A DNA stretch of 64,000 bases from NCBI RefSeq assembly GCF_001718835.1, contig NZ_CP013444.1, positions 1,612,001 to 1,676,000 of the forward strand, read 5' to 3'. Both the position numbers and the translations under genes were made by a program. This document shows positions 27,764-36,414 of the stretch, one piece after another (within the stretch, counting starts at the first letter, position 1; each line of letters starts with the position of its first letter). Origin of the DNA: Burkholderia cepacia. Lineage in GTDB: Bacteria; Pseudomonadota; Gammaproteobacteria; Burkholderiales; Burkholderiaceae. Below the pieces are notes generated by a model. The model ran no database searches and was not told the origin of the DNA. It saw only the letters and a list, made by a program, of their open reading frames with translations.

Positions 27764-29426
27764 TGTAGAAACCAAGTAGTAATGTCGTAGCTGAGCCAAA
27801 TAGAAATGTCGTAGTTGGCGCCTGATTGGTTCATGCTCGGCGGCTCCTGACGCTCAAACGGGAGTCCGTCGTGGCCAATAACACCAACACGATCACGATG
27901 AGCATGCGCGAGCTGGATCGACTCAAAGTTGTCGAAGCGGTCGTTGACGGACGGCTGATGCCGTGGCGGGCCGCGGAACGGCTCGGCATCAGCCGACGTC
28001 AAGTGGAACGGCTGGCGAACCGCTATCGAAGCCAGGGCGCGGCTGGCCTGGTGTCGCGCAAGCGAGGTCAATCGAGCAATCATCAGTTGCCGGCCGGATT
28101 GGCTGATCGAGCCTTGGCGATCATCCGCGAGCGCTACGCGGATTTCGGGCCGACCTTGGCTTGCGAGAAGCTCCACGAATGCCACGGCATCCGACTTGCA
28201 GCAGAGACAGTTCGCCGGCTGATGACGGACGCCGGCTTATGGATTCCGCGCCGGCAGCGCCCGCCGAAGGTCTACCAGCCGCGAGCGCGGCGCGCATGCC
28301 TGGGCGAGTTGGTGCAGATCGACGGCAGCGAGCATCGCTGGTTCGAGGCGCGGGCGCCGCAGTGCACACTGCTGGTGTACGTCGACGACGCGACCAGCCG
28401 GCTGATGATGCTGCACTTCACGGCGACGGAATCGACCTTCAGCTATTTCGAGGCGACGCGCGCGTATCTGGAACGCTACGGCAAGCCGGTGGCGCTCTAC
28501 AGCGACAAGGCGAGCGTGTTCCGCAGCACGACTGCGAGCAAGACCGGCCGCAGCGTGACGCACTTTGGCCGGGCGATGTACGAGCTGAACATCGACACGT
28601 TCTGCGCGAACAGCAGCCCGGCCAAGGGGCGTGTCGAGCGTGCCCATCTGACCTTGCAGGACCGGCTGGTGAAGGAGATGCGGCTGCGAGGCATCAACAC
28701 CATCGAGGACGCCAATGCGTACGCGCCCACCTTCATCGCGGCCTACAATGCGCGGTTTGCGAAGCCGCCGCGCACCGGCTTCGACGCGCACCGGCCGCTG
28801 CGGGACGACGAGGATCTGGACCAGTTGCTGACCTGGCGCGAGACGCGTCGCGTGACGAAGTCACTGACGGTGCTGTATGACCGGGTGCTCTACTTGCTGG
28901 ACGACACGCCGGCGAACCGCAAGCTGATTCACCGCTACATCGACGTGTGGGAGTACCCGGACGGGCGCATCGAGATTCGCGCCGACGGCGCCGTGCTGTC
29001 CTGCCGGCAGTACGACAAGCTGGCGGAGGTCGATCAAGGCGCGGTGATCGACCACAAGCGCCTGAGCCATGCGCTGCAAGTGGCCGAAGCGATCCAGGCG
29101 CAGCGTGACAACCGGCGGGCGTCGGGTTCCCCGTCACGCACGAACCGAGGCATCGAGGCTCGCCAATCGGAACGCCGGCCGGGAACGAAGAAACCGCGCG
29201 AGTTCACGCAGGCGGACGTTGAACAGGTGATCGTGGAGTTGGCCGAGCGCAGGCAGGCGCCACCGCAACCTCGCAAACCAGGTCGTCGGTCTGCTAGCCC
29301 GATCTGAACGGGCACCAGCGCCCTGCTGCTTCACCCCTGACCTTCTACGCTGAGTGACGGCAAACCAATGAAAGATGCGACATCTCTATTTAGCTGGCGC
29401 TACGACATTTGAATCTGGCTTTGACA
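27764..29426 (+). mobile_element. ISNCY/IS1202-like insertion sequence, copy 2 (intact)
   Basis: A 1663-bp element with TGT...ACA ends, left ATGTCG boxes at 27782-27787 and 27806-27811 (24-bp spacing) and inverted boxes at the right end (near 29389 and 29403). It is followed by GAATC and then the TGT left end of the third copy. Its left flank is TCGGA and its right flank GAATC, so no simple duplication remains; the neighbouring insertions have changed the context. Confidence 0.72.
27871..29307 (+). CDS. ISNCY/IS1202-type DDE transposase, copy 2
   Basis: A 478-residue transposase with the same layout as copy 1: helix-turn-helix (RAAERLGISRRQVERLANRY), a core with VQIDGSEHRWFE, LYSDKASVF and GRVERAHLTLQD, and a basic C-terminal tail. 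The GTG at 27871 follows GGGAGTCC with good spacing; a TTG at 27826 lacks a binding site. It diverges from copy 1 mainly at the two termini. Intact reading frame. Confidence 0.85.
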   Translation: MANNTNTITMSMRELDRLKVVEAVVDGRLMPWRAAERLGISRRQVERLANRYRSQGAAGLVSRKRGQSSNHQLPAGLADRALAIIRERYADFGPTLACEKLHECHGIRLAAETVRRLMTDAGLWIPRRQRPPKVYQPRARRACLGELVQIDGSEHRWFEARAPQCTLLVYVDDATSRLMMLHFTATESTFSYFEATRAYLERYGKPVALYSDKASVFRSTTASKTGRSVTHFGRAMYELNIDTFCANSSPAKGRVERAHLTLQDRLVKEMRLRGINTIEDANAYAPTFIAAYNARFAKPPRTGFDAHRPLRDDEDLDQLLTWRETRRVTKSLTVLYDRVLYLLDDTPANRKLIHRYIDVWEYPDGRIEIRADGAVLSCRQYDKLAEVDQGAVIDHKRLSHALQVAEAIQAQRDNRRASGSPSRTNRGIEARQSERRPGTKKPREFTQADVEQVIVELAERRQAPPQPRKPGRRSASPI

Positions 29427-29431
29427 GAATC

Positions 29432-30370
29432 TGTAGAAACCAAGTAGTAATGTCCGCTTTTGGCTACATAGAAATGTCCGCTTTGGTGACCAGTAAGCTG
29501 ACCAGCCCTCGATCATTCGTGATCGCTACGCCGATTTTGGCCCGACGCTGGCCTGCGAGAAGCTCTGGGAGTGTCACGGCATTCGGCTGGCCAAGGAGAC
29601 GGTCAGGAAGCTGATGACGGAGGCTGGGTTATGGATTCCGCGTCGGCAACGACCGCCGAAGGTCTACCCAGCCACGGGCACGTCGCGCATGCCTGGGTGA
29701 GCTGATCCAGATCTCGAGGCGACGCGAGCATACATCGAGCGCCACGGTAAGCCTGGGGCGTTCTACAGCGACAAGGCCAGCGTGTTTCGCAACGTCAACC
29801 CGGGCAAGACTGGCAACCGCGTGACGCCATTCGGCCGTGCCATGTACGAGCTGAACATCGACACGTTCTGCGCGAACAGCAGCTCGGCCAAGGGACGCGT
29901 CGAGCGAGCGCACCTGACGTTGCAGGATCGGCTGGTCAAGGAGCTGAGATTACGTGGCATCAGTACGATGGCCGACGCCAATGTGTATGCGCCCTCCTTC
30001 ATGGCCGCCTACAACACACGCTTCGCGAAGCCGCCGAAGAGCGACTTCAATGCACACCGGCCGCTGCGAGACGATGAAGATCTCGATATGCTGCTGACGT
30101 GGCGCGAGACCCGCCGCGTGACGAAGTCGCTGACGGTACAGTACGACCGGGTGATGTACCTGCTGGACGACACGCCGGAGCACCGGAAACTGATTCACCG
30201 CTACTTCGACGTGTGGGAGTACCCGGATGGACGGATCGAGATTCGCGCCGATGGCAACGTGTTGTCTCGCCGCCTTTACGACAAGCTGGCGGAGTGGGCC
30301 AAGGCGCGGTGATTGAACAAAAACGGCTGAGTCACGTGCTTCAAGTCGCGCAAGCGATTCAGGCGCAGCG
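29432..30370 (+). mobile_element. ISNCY/IS1202-like insertion sequence, copy 3 (5' and internal deletions, right end lost)
   Basis: The left terminus is present (TGTAGAAACCAAG, identical to that of copy 2), with boxes reading ATGTCC at 29450-29455 and 29474-29479. Homology to the other copies stops at CAGGCGCAGCG (30370), so about the last quarter and the right end are missing. Two internal deletions have removed the start of the transposase and part of its core. It is immobile by itself. Confidence 0.7.
29511..30370 (+). pseudogene. Transposase remnant of copy 3
   Basis: Transposase homology resumes at the residues corresponding to IIRDRYADFGPTLACEKLW. An extra C shifts the frame near 29665 (compare CTATCAGCCG with CTACCCAGCC), and about 100 bases around the first catalytic aspartate are deleted. 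From 29782 to 30312 one frame is open (GRVERAHLTLQD and downstream) and then ends in a premature TGA. The catalytic triad is incomplete, so it cannot be functional. It is closer to copy 1 than to copy 2 over the central part. Confidence 0.75.
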
Positions 30371-30546
30371 TTTCGGTAACGTTCCGCCTTTTCACTGTTG
30401 GGATCGTTGGATAGCGTATTCAGGAACGCTTCATAACGCGATGGACCGCCAACGTCCTGCGGCGGACAAGCACGAGCGCTGTCAATGACTTGGGCCTCTC
30501 CCCACGGTTGCGGGTGCATATGGTCCGGTACGTCAACTGAGAACGT
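30371..30546 (-). pseudogene. Fragment of a pRiA4b ORF-3-like protein
   Basis: On the minus strand a short frame reads SARACPPQDVGGPSRYEAFL followed by NTLSNDPNSEKAERYR. The ACPPxDxGG...YxxFL pattern is the signature near the C-terminal part of plasmid pRiA4b ORF-3/IS1096-associated proteins. Both sides are missing, and the fragment abuts the truncated end of the third IS copy, so it probably marks a deletion junction. The function of the full-length family is unknown. Confidence 0.55.
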
Positions 30547-30630
30547 GATTTCTGCAGGACGCCATATCGATCGATATCCGCGGCGCGTTTCCCGTTTGAA
30601 AACCGATCGCCGTACCTGCTCGCAGCCGAA

Positions 30631-31029
30631 TCACGCGGATAGCGTGGCGATGTCGATATTGCATACCGGCAGCGGCTGCGGAAAGATGTGTCGTGTCGTC
30701 TTCGGCGGATACAGCACACGTGCCCGGGAGCGCGCAACGATCTGGTCGCCGTCGACGCTGAAGTCCGGGCGACGCGTCTCGACGCCGACCTGCGCGTAAT
30801 CGAGCAGCACGCACGGCACGAGCGGCAGCGAGAGACAGCGCGCAGCCGCCAGCCGGTGATGCCCGTCCATCACCGCGAGGCTCTCGCGCTCGAGCACGAT
30901 CGGCGCGGTCCAGCGGCCGCTACGCGCGATGCTGTCGAGCACTTCGAGCAGGCGCGTTTCGTCATGTTCTTCGTTTGGCAGGATCCGTTCGATCTGAATC
31001 AGCTCGATGGTCCAGGTGCCGTACTGCAT
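30631..31029 (-). CDS. ParB/Srx-fold SerK/SbnI-like protein (probable free-serine kinase)
   Basis: The 132-residue protein has the ParB/sulfiredoxin fold: IERILPNEEHDE (residues 13-24), then SGRWTAPIVLERE and MDGHHRLAAARCLSLP (54-69). In SbnI of staphyloferrin B biosynthesis and in archaeal SerK this fold phosphorylates free L-serine to O-phosphoserine; the C-terminal PPKTTRHIFP stretch also resembles those enzymes. It is the last gene of the metallophore operon, 32 bases after the binding-protein gene. O-phosphoserine is the SbnA substrate, so its role here is inferred to be substrate supply. The ATG at 31029 has AAAGGA upstream; an earlier in-frame ATG at 31065 does not. It is shorter than Staphylococcus SbnI, so a regulatory role is an alternative. 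Confidence 0.65.
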   Translation of the reverse strand: MQYGTWTIELIQIERILPNEEHDETRLLEVLDSIARSGRWTAPIVLERESLAVMDGHHRLAAARCLSLPLVPCVLLDYAQVGVETRRPDFSVDGDQIVARSRARVLYPPKTTRHIFPQPLPVCNIDIATLSA

Positions 31030-31061
31030 GGCGTGATCCTTTGAAATGGATGAAAGTGAAA

Positions 31062-32045
31062 TCAACCTGCGCGGCTCAGATACGACGAAGCGATCTCACG
31101 CAGGTCCGGCCGTGCGAACCGGTCCGGATGCAAATGCGAAGCAGCTTCGGCCAGCACTGCGTGACGTGCGATCGGGCCGAACGATTCGATCCAGTGATCG
31201 CCGACGCGCACGATCCGTACGCGGCGCACGGTGGTCAGGTGCCGCCACACCGGATTCGTCTCGAAGCCGCGCGGCCCGCCGTCGTTGTACACGAAGATCA
31301 TGTCGGGCTCCGCAATCAGCAGGGTCTCGAGGCTTATCTGGAACGCAGTGTTGTCGCGTCGCGACGGCAGCGGATTGCGTCCCGCGATGTTGACGCCGCC
31401 CAACGCATTCAGCAGCGAGCAGGTCATGTTCTCGTCGTAGAACGCCCACGGCGCGACGCCGGCGCCCCAGACGAACAGGTAGCGCGGCGCACGGCGCGAC
31501 GCGACACGCGCAAGGAACTCCGCACACACGCCGGCGAAGCGCCGGTTCAGCGCGGCGGCGGCCTCGGCGCGCCCTAGCGCCGCGCCGACGAGCGCGATGC
31601 TGCGGTCGCTGTCGGCGCGGACCTCGAGATCGAGCGCGAGATACGGCGCGATCTGCCGCAGCCTCGCCGCGTTCGCCTCCGTGTAGCGCCGGATCGCGAC
31701 GATCAGATCGGCATGCGTGCTCGCCAGCAACTCCAGGCTCGGGCTGGCGCGCTGACCGAGATCGATCACGCGATCCATCCGATCGAGCAGATACGCGGGG
31801 CGGCGGCTGCGCACAAGGAACGTCGAAGCGACAGGCTGCACGCCAAGCGCTAGCGCGGTATCGGCGCCGAAGTACGAAATCGTCGCAATCCGGCATGGCG
31901 CCGTGTCGAAGCGCAGCGTCACACCGCGATCGTCGACCACGCTGTACGGTGCGGCCGGTGCGGCTGCGCGAACGGGCCGCGCCAGCACGGATGCGAGCGA
32001 TGCGGGCAACGCGAGTGCGAGTGCGCGGCGCTTACGGTCGATCAT
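31062..32045 (-). CDS. Iron-siderophore ABC transporter substrate-binding protein (FecB/FhuD type)
   Basis: A periplasmic binding protein of 327 residues. An N-terminal export signal (DRKRRALALALPASLASVLA, possibly Tat-like because of the RKRR) is followed by a periplasmic-binding (PF01497-type) fold: SVVDDRGVTLRF, RIATISYFGADTALALGV and SLELLASTHADLIVA in the N lobe, and LLNALGGVNIAG plus AEPDMIFVYNDG in the C lobe. No lipobox cysteine is seen. Its start overlaps the end of the ATPase gene by 14 bases, so permease, ATPase and binding protein are co-translated. The ligand is not readable from sequence; context says a ferric complex of the product made by this operon. Confidence 0.85.
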   Translation of the reverse strand: MIDRKRRALALALPASLASVLARPVRAAAPAAPYSVVDDRGVTLRFDTAPCRIATISYFGADTALALGVQPVASTFLVRSRRPAYLLDRMDRVIDLGQRASPSLELLASTHADLIVAIRRYTEANAARLRQIAPYLALDLEVRADSDRSIALVGAALGRAEAAAALNRRFAGVCAEFLARVASRRAPRYLFVWGAGVAPWAFYDENMTCSLLNALGGVNIAGRNPLPSRRDNTAFQISLETLLIAEPDMIFVYNDGGPRGFETNPVWRHLTTVRRVRIVRVGDHWIESFGPIARHAVLAEAASHLHPDRFARPDLREIASSYLSRAG

Positions 32046-32895
32046 TGGAGACCCGCCAAACGAAAGGCACGACGTTGCCGGGAAACCGTTGCGTATCGGA
32101 CGCTCCACTTCCCGGCGCCACATAGCTCAGCGGATGGCACACCGGCACGCCGTCGCTCGCGCCGTGCAGCCGCTCGCTATGGACATGGAACACGTCGGCG
32201 ACCAAGGCCGGCTTCAGCACCTCGACCGGCATGCCGTCGGCGATCAGCCGACCGTCGCGCATCACGACCGCGCGGTCCGCGAAACGCATCGCCTGGTTCA
32301 AGTCGTGCAACGACATCACGATCGTCAGGCCGAACGCCTCGTTGAGGCGCCGCAGCGTCGTCATCACGTCGAGCTGATGTCCAAGGTCGAGATAGGTCGT
32401 CGGCTCGTCGAGCAACAGGATGTCCGCCCGCTGCGCGAGCGCCATCGCGATCCATACGCGCTGCCGTTGCCCGCCCGACAGCGCGATGATCGGACGCTCG
32501 CGCATGGCGGCGAGACCGGTCATTTCAAGCGCCCAATCAACCGCGTCGTGATCGTCGTCCGTTTCGCCGCGCATCCAGGTGCGATGCGCGAATCGCCCGT
32601 GACGCACGAGCTCCCGCACGGTCAGGCCAGCCGGAACGTCCTGGGTCTGCGCGAGAAAGGCGATGCGGCGCGCGAGCTTGCGGCGCGGCCACTGCTGCAG
32701 CGGCACGCCGTCGAGCAGCGCTGCGCCTTCGCGAGGCGCGAGCAGCCCGGCGAGCGCACGCAGCAGCGTGCTCTTGCCGGAACCGTTCGGACCGAGCAGC
32801 ACGGTGGTCCGGCCGGGCTCGATCGACAGCGACAGGTTGTCGACGATACGGCGCGCGCCGTATCCAAGCGAGAGATCGCGGGCAACGAGTGTCAT
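32032..32895 (-). CDS. Siderophore ABC transporter ATP-binding protein (FecE/FhuC type)
   Basis: The 287-residue ATPase energises the two FecCD permeases. Walker A GPNGSGKST is at 35-43, the Q-loop near 82, signature LSGGQ at 138-142, Walker B ILLLDE at 158-163 and the H-loop in VMSLHDLNQAM. All are intact. The C-terminus has an extra tail of about 30 residues (VCHPLSYVAPGSG). The ATG overlaps the stop of the upstream permease (ATGA). The much longer open frame running upstream belongs to another strand context and was cut here. Confidence 0.93.
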   Translation of the reverse strand: MTLVARDLSLGYGARRIVDNLSLSIEPGRTTVLLGPNGSGKSTLLRALAGLLAPREGAALLDGVPLQQWPRRKLARRIAFLAQTQDVPAGLTVRELVRHGRFAHRTWMRGETDDDHDAVDWALEMTGLAAMRERPIIALSGGQRQRVWIAMALAQRADILLLDEPTTYLDLGHQLDVMTTLRRLNEAFGLTIVMSLHDLNQAMRFADRAVVMRDGRLIADGMPVEVLKPALVADVFHVHSERLHGASDGVPVCHPLSYVAPGSGASDTQRFPGNVVPFVWRVSNDRP

Positions 32896-33959
32896 CGGGA
32901 AGATCGTGAGAGCAGATAGAGAAACAGTGGCGCGCCGAACAGCGCGGTGACGGCGCCCACCGGAATTTCGGCCGGCGCGACGACGACACGCCCGGCCAGA
33001 TCGGCGAGCGCCGTAATCAGCGCGCCGGTCAGCAGCGCGAACGGCGCCTGCCGTGCAAGCGGCCCGCCGATCGCGAGCCGCGCGAGATGCGGCGCCGCCA
33101 GGCCGACGAATGCGACGGGACCGGCGATCGCCACCGCGCACGCGGCTGCGAAGCTCGCGTATGCGATCGCGACGAGACGCCAGCGCTCGACGTCGAGGCC
33201 GACGCTCGCCGCCGCATCGTCGCCGAGAGACAGCACCTGCACCGTGGGCAGGATCGCCGGCATCAGCGCGATCGTCGCGGCGCTCCACGGCGCGAGCAGC
33301 AGCACATGTTGCCAGCCGCGCGCGTACAGGTTGCCGGACAGCCATGTGAGCAGCACCTCGATGCGGCTCGAACCCCAGCCCGCAAGGATCGTCATCGCGA
33401 CGGCATACAGGGCGGCGCTGACCGCTACGCCCATCAGGATCAGCCGGAACGGCGCGGTGCCGTTGCGCCACGCGAGCGCATAAACGCCGAGCGCCGCGCC
33501 GACACCGCCGAATTGCGCGACGAGCGTCATCCACGTCGCGTCGTACGCGTCGAGCCGGCTGCTGTCGAGCGAGCCGGCGAAATTCGCGACGAGCAGCAGC
33601 GCCATCACGCCGAGCGTCGCGCCAGACGACACACCGATCACGCCCGGCTCCGCGAGCGGGTTGCGCAGTGCCGCCTGCAGCACGAGCCCGCTCGCCGCGA
33701 GCTGCGCGCCGATCATCAGCGCGAGCAGCACGCGCGGCATGCGCAGCTCCCACAGCACGAACGCGGCGTCGCGCGCGCCGTCGCGATGAATCAAAGCCTG
33801 AACAGCCGCCGTCCATGGGAAGTCGGCCGCGCCGAACCGCACCGCGAGCACGATCGTGAGTGCCAGCGCCGCCGCCCCGCCCGCGCCGCGCGCGATCGTG
33901 CGCAGCCACTTGTGTTGCACGCTTGACGCGCATACCGACGGATTCGCCGTGCCGGTCAT
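32892..33959 (-). CDS. FecCD-family siderophore ABC permease, second subunit
   Basis: A polytopic inner-membrane protein of 355 residues with about nine hydrophobic segments. It has the family signatures LRMPRVLLALMIGAQLAASG, ALRNPLAEPGVIGVSSGA and the C-terminal GPVAFVGLAAPHLARL. It pairs with the preceding permease as a heterodimer for import of a ferric complex. Both ends overlap neighbours by four bases (ATGA), implying coupled translation with the first permease and the ATPase. Confidence 0.93.
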   Translation of the reverse strand: MTGTANPSVCASSVQHKWLRTIARGAGGAAALALTIVLAVRFGAADFPWTAAVQALIHRDGARDAAFVLWELRMPRVLLALMIGAQLAASGLVLQAALRNPLAEPGVIGVSSGATLGVMALLLVANFAGSLDSSRLDAYDATWMTLVAQFGGVGAALGVYALAWRNGTAPFRLILMGVAVSAALYAVAMTILAGWGSSRIEVLLTWLSGNLYARGWQHVLLLAPWSAATIALMPAILPTVQVLSLGDDAAASVGLDVERWRLVAIAYASFAAACAVAIAGPVAFVGLAAPHLARLAIGGPLARQAPFALLTGALITALADLAGRVVVAPAEIPVGAVTALFGAPLFLYLLSRSSR

Positions 33960-35041
33960 GACGACGCCCCTTCGTCGCGCCGGATCATCGCGATCAACAG
34001 CGGCGTCGCAACCAGCGCGGTCAGGAAGCCGACCGGCAATTCGCGCGGCGCAGCGACCGTGCGCGCGACGAGATCGGCGGCAGCGACGAGCAGCGCGCCG
34101 GCCAGCGAGGTCGCAACGAGCGTGCGCCGATACCCGCCGCCAAGCGCGAGGCGCGCCAGATGCGGCACGCACAGCCCGACGAAGCCGACCGGCCCCGCCA
34201 TCGCGACGACCGATGCTGACAGCGCTACCGCGATGCCGCCAAATATCACACGCCAGCGCAGCAAGTCGAGGCCGACGCTCTGCGCCGCTTCGTCGCCGAG
34301 CGCGAGCGTGTCGAGCACGCGCGCGCCGGCGAATGCGGCGGTGAGCCCGGCGACGGTCCACGGCGCCACCATCGCGACCTGCTGCCAGCCGACGCCCGAG
34401 AGTCCGCCCGCCAGCCAATAGAACAGCGGCCCCGCCTGCGGGCCAGCCGCGATCATCAGCGAGATGATGCCCGCGCTGCCGAGCGCGGCGATCGTCGTCC
34501 CGGCCAGCGACAGGCGCAGCGGCGACAGGCGTGCGCGCCACGCAAGCGCAAACGTGAGCGTTGCCGCCCCGCCGCCGCCGATCAGCGCGACGAATGGCAG
34601 CGCGCCGGCCGGCAAGGCCGGCGCCAGCACGGTCGCCCCGACGACCGCAAGCGCCGCGCCGCTGACGACGCCGGTCAGCGTCGGATCGGCGAGCGGGTTG
34701 CGCGTGATGCCTTGCATCAGTGCGCCGGCCACCGCGAGGCTGGCGCCGACCAGCAGCGCCGCGATGAAGCGCGGCAACCGCAATGCGTGGACAATCTGCG
34801 CGGCGGGCGTGTCGCCGCCGCTGGCCAGTGCATCGAGCGCGGCGGCAGGGCCGAGCACGAGGTTGCCTGCGCACAGGCTCGCGAGCGCGACGACACCCAG
34901 CGCGACGATCAGCGCGAGCACGATTACGCCAATGCTTGCACGCGGCTTGCGCGCCGAACCGGGCGGCGACGCTTGTACGCGATGCCCGCCCGGCGACTGC
35001 CCGCCGGCCCCCTGCCGTCTCACCCCATGCCGTTCGTTCAT
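33956..35041 (-). CDS. FecCD-family siderophore ABC permease, first subunit
   Basis: A 361-residue permease with an N-terminal basic, low-complexity stretch of about 35 residues before the first helix, then LRLPRFIAALLVGASLAVAG, ITRNPLADPTLTGVVSGAA and GPVGFVGLCVPHLARL. These are the coupling and pore motifs of FecCD/BtuC proteins. It is related to but clearly distinct from the second permease, as is usual when the two form a heterodimer. The start overlaps the stop of the MATE gene. Confidence 0.93.
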   Translation of the reverse strand: MNERHGVRRQGAGGQSPGGHRVQASPPGSARKPRASIGVIVLALIVALGVVALASLCAGNLVLGPAAALDALASGGDTPAAQIVHALRLPRFIAALLVGASLAVAGALMQGITRNPLADPTLTGVVSGAALAVVGATVLAPALPAGALPFVALIGGGGAATLTFALAWRARLSPLRLSLAGTTIAALGSAGIISLMIAAGPQAGPLFYWLAGGLSGVGWQQVAMVAPWTVAGLTAAFAGARVLDTLALGDEAAQSVGLDLLRWRVIFGGIAVALSASVVAMAGPVGFVGLCVPHLARLALGGGYRRTLVATSLAGALLVAAADLVARTVAAPRELPVGFLTALVATPLLIAMIRRDEGASS

Positions 35042-36414
35042 GAATGATTCGCGCCGGCCTGTTTGGCAAGCGTGCCGAGGCGGTATTCGAACTTGCGCAG
35101 CAGCATCGTCGCCGTGGCGGCGAGCCCGATCGCGAGTCCGATCCAGATTCCGTAGATCCCGTAGCCGAGCGTCACGCCGGCCGCCCAGGCAACCGGCAGG
35201 CCAATCATCCAGTAACCGACGATCGAAATCCGGAACGAGCTCTTCACGTCGCCAAGCCCACGCAGGATGCCGACGCCGATGTTCTGGCTGCAATCGAAGA
35301 TCTGCAGCAACGCGGCAATCGTCAGCAGGCCGGTCGCGAGCCGTAGCACGTCGGTGTTCGCGGCCGCGCCGTGGTCGAGGAACGGCGCGAGCACGCGCGT
35401 CGGCGCGACGAGATACGGCAGCGCGACGATCAGCATCGCGCCGACGCCGAGCGCGAGCCCCGTATAGCCGAGACGCCGCGCGCCGCGATAGTCGTGCTGC
35501 GCGCATGCATGGCTGATGCTGATCGACGACGCATGCGACAAGCCGACGGAGATCATGAACACGATGTAGATCACCTGGTTGACGATCGTCTGTGCGGCGA
35601 GCGCGTCGGTGCCGAGCGTGCCGATCACGAGCGTGAGCACGGTGAAGAATGCCGCCTCGGAGCCATAGGTGGCCGCGATCGGCAGCCCCATCTTCCATGT
35701 ACGTGCGAGCGCCTGCGCATCGGTGCGCCAGGCTGCCAGCGACAGGTGCTCGGCCAGTTCCGCCCGGCGTTTCGCGATCGCGAGAAACGCGACGAACGAA
35801 AGCAGGTACACGCCGCTCGTCGCGCACGCCACGCCGGTCAAACCCAGTTCGGGCAGGCCGAAGCGGCCGAACATCAACGCGTAGTCGAGGGCCGCGTTGA
35901 CGGCGATCGACGCGACCGTGATCGCGAGCAGCGGCCCCGGCATGCGCAGTCCGACCGTGTACTGGCGCAGCGACTGAAACCAGAGACATGGCAGCATCCC
36001 GGGCGCAGCCGCCGCCAGATAGAACGCGGCCTGCCGCGCCACGGCCGGATCCTGGCCGAGCCACACGAGCGGCTGCTCGACGAACAGCATCAACAGCGCG
36101 AACACAAGCGCCGCAAGCGTCGACAACGCGAAACTCGCGCGCACGAGACGCATGATCTCCGAATGGTCGTGCTGGCCGTTCGCGAACGCGACAAGGTTGC
36201 CGGTGCCCGTCACGAGCCCCGTACCCATCGTCCGCAGCTGGTTGAAGATCGTCAGCGCGAGACCGCCGGCGGCGATCTCGCGCGGGCCGAGCATCCCCAT
36301 CATCACGATGTCGGTCGTGGTCAGCGCGACCTGCGCGAGCTGCGTGAGGATGAGCGGCGCGGCAAGCGCGCCGATGTTTCTGGCGTCGAGCCAGAACTGT
36401 CGATGAAGCTTCAT
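35038..36414 (-). CDS. MATE-family efflux transporter, probable metallophore exporter
   Basis: A 458-residue protein with twelve predicted hydrophobic segments in two MatE halves (LAAPLILTQLAQVALTTTDIVMMG in pieces; second half beginning WKMGLPIAATYGSEAAFF). MATE proteins exchange organic cations for Na+ or H+. Lying between the SbnA-like synthase and the ABC importer, with four-base overlaps on both sides, it is most simply the exporter of the product. Staphyloferrin B clusters use an MFS pump (SbnD) at this point, so the choice of a MATE protein is unusual. Confidence 0.85.
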   Translation of the reverse strand: MKLHRQFWLDARNIGALAAPLILTQLAQVALTTTDIVMMGMLGPREIAAGGLALTIFNQLRTMGTGLVTGTGNLVAFANGQHDHSEIMRLVRASFALSTLAALVFALLMLFVEQPLVWLGQDPAVARQAAFYLAAAAPGMLPCLWFQSLRQYTVGLRMPGPLLAITVASIAVNAALDYALMFGRFGLPELGLTGVACATSGVYLLSFVAFLAIAKRRAELAEHLSLAAWRTDAQALARTWKMGLPIAATYGSEAAFFTVLTLVIGTLGTDALAAQTIVNQVIYIVFMISVGLSHASSISISHACAQHDYRGARRLGYTGLALGVGAMLIVALPYLVAPTRVLAPFLDHGAAANTDVLRLATGLLTIAALLQIFDCSQNIGVGILRGLGDVKSSFRISIVGYWMIGLPVAWAAGVTLGYGIYGIWIGLAIGLAATATMLLRKFEYRLGTLAKQAGANHS

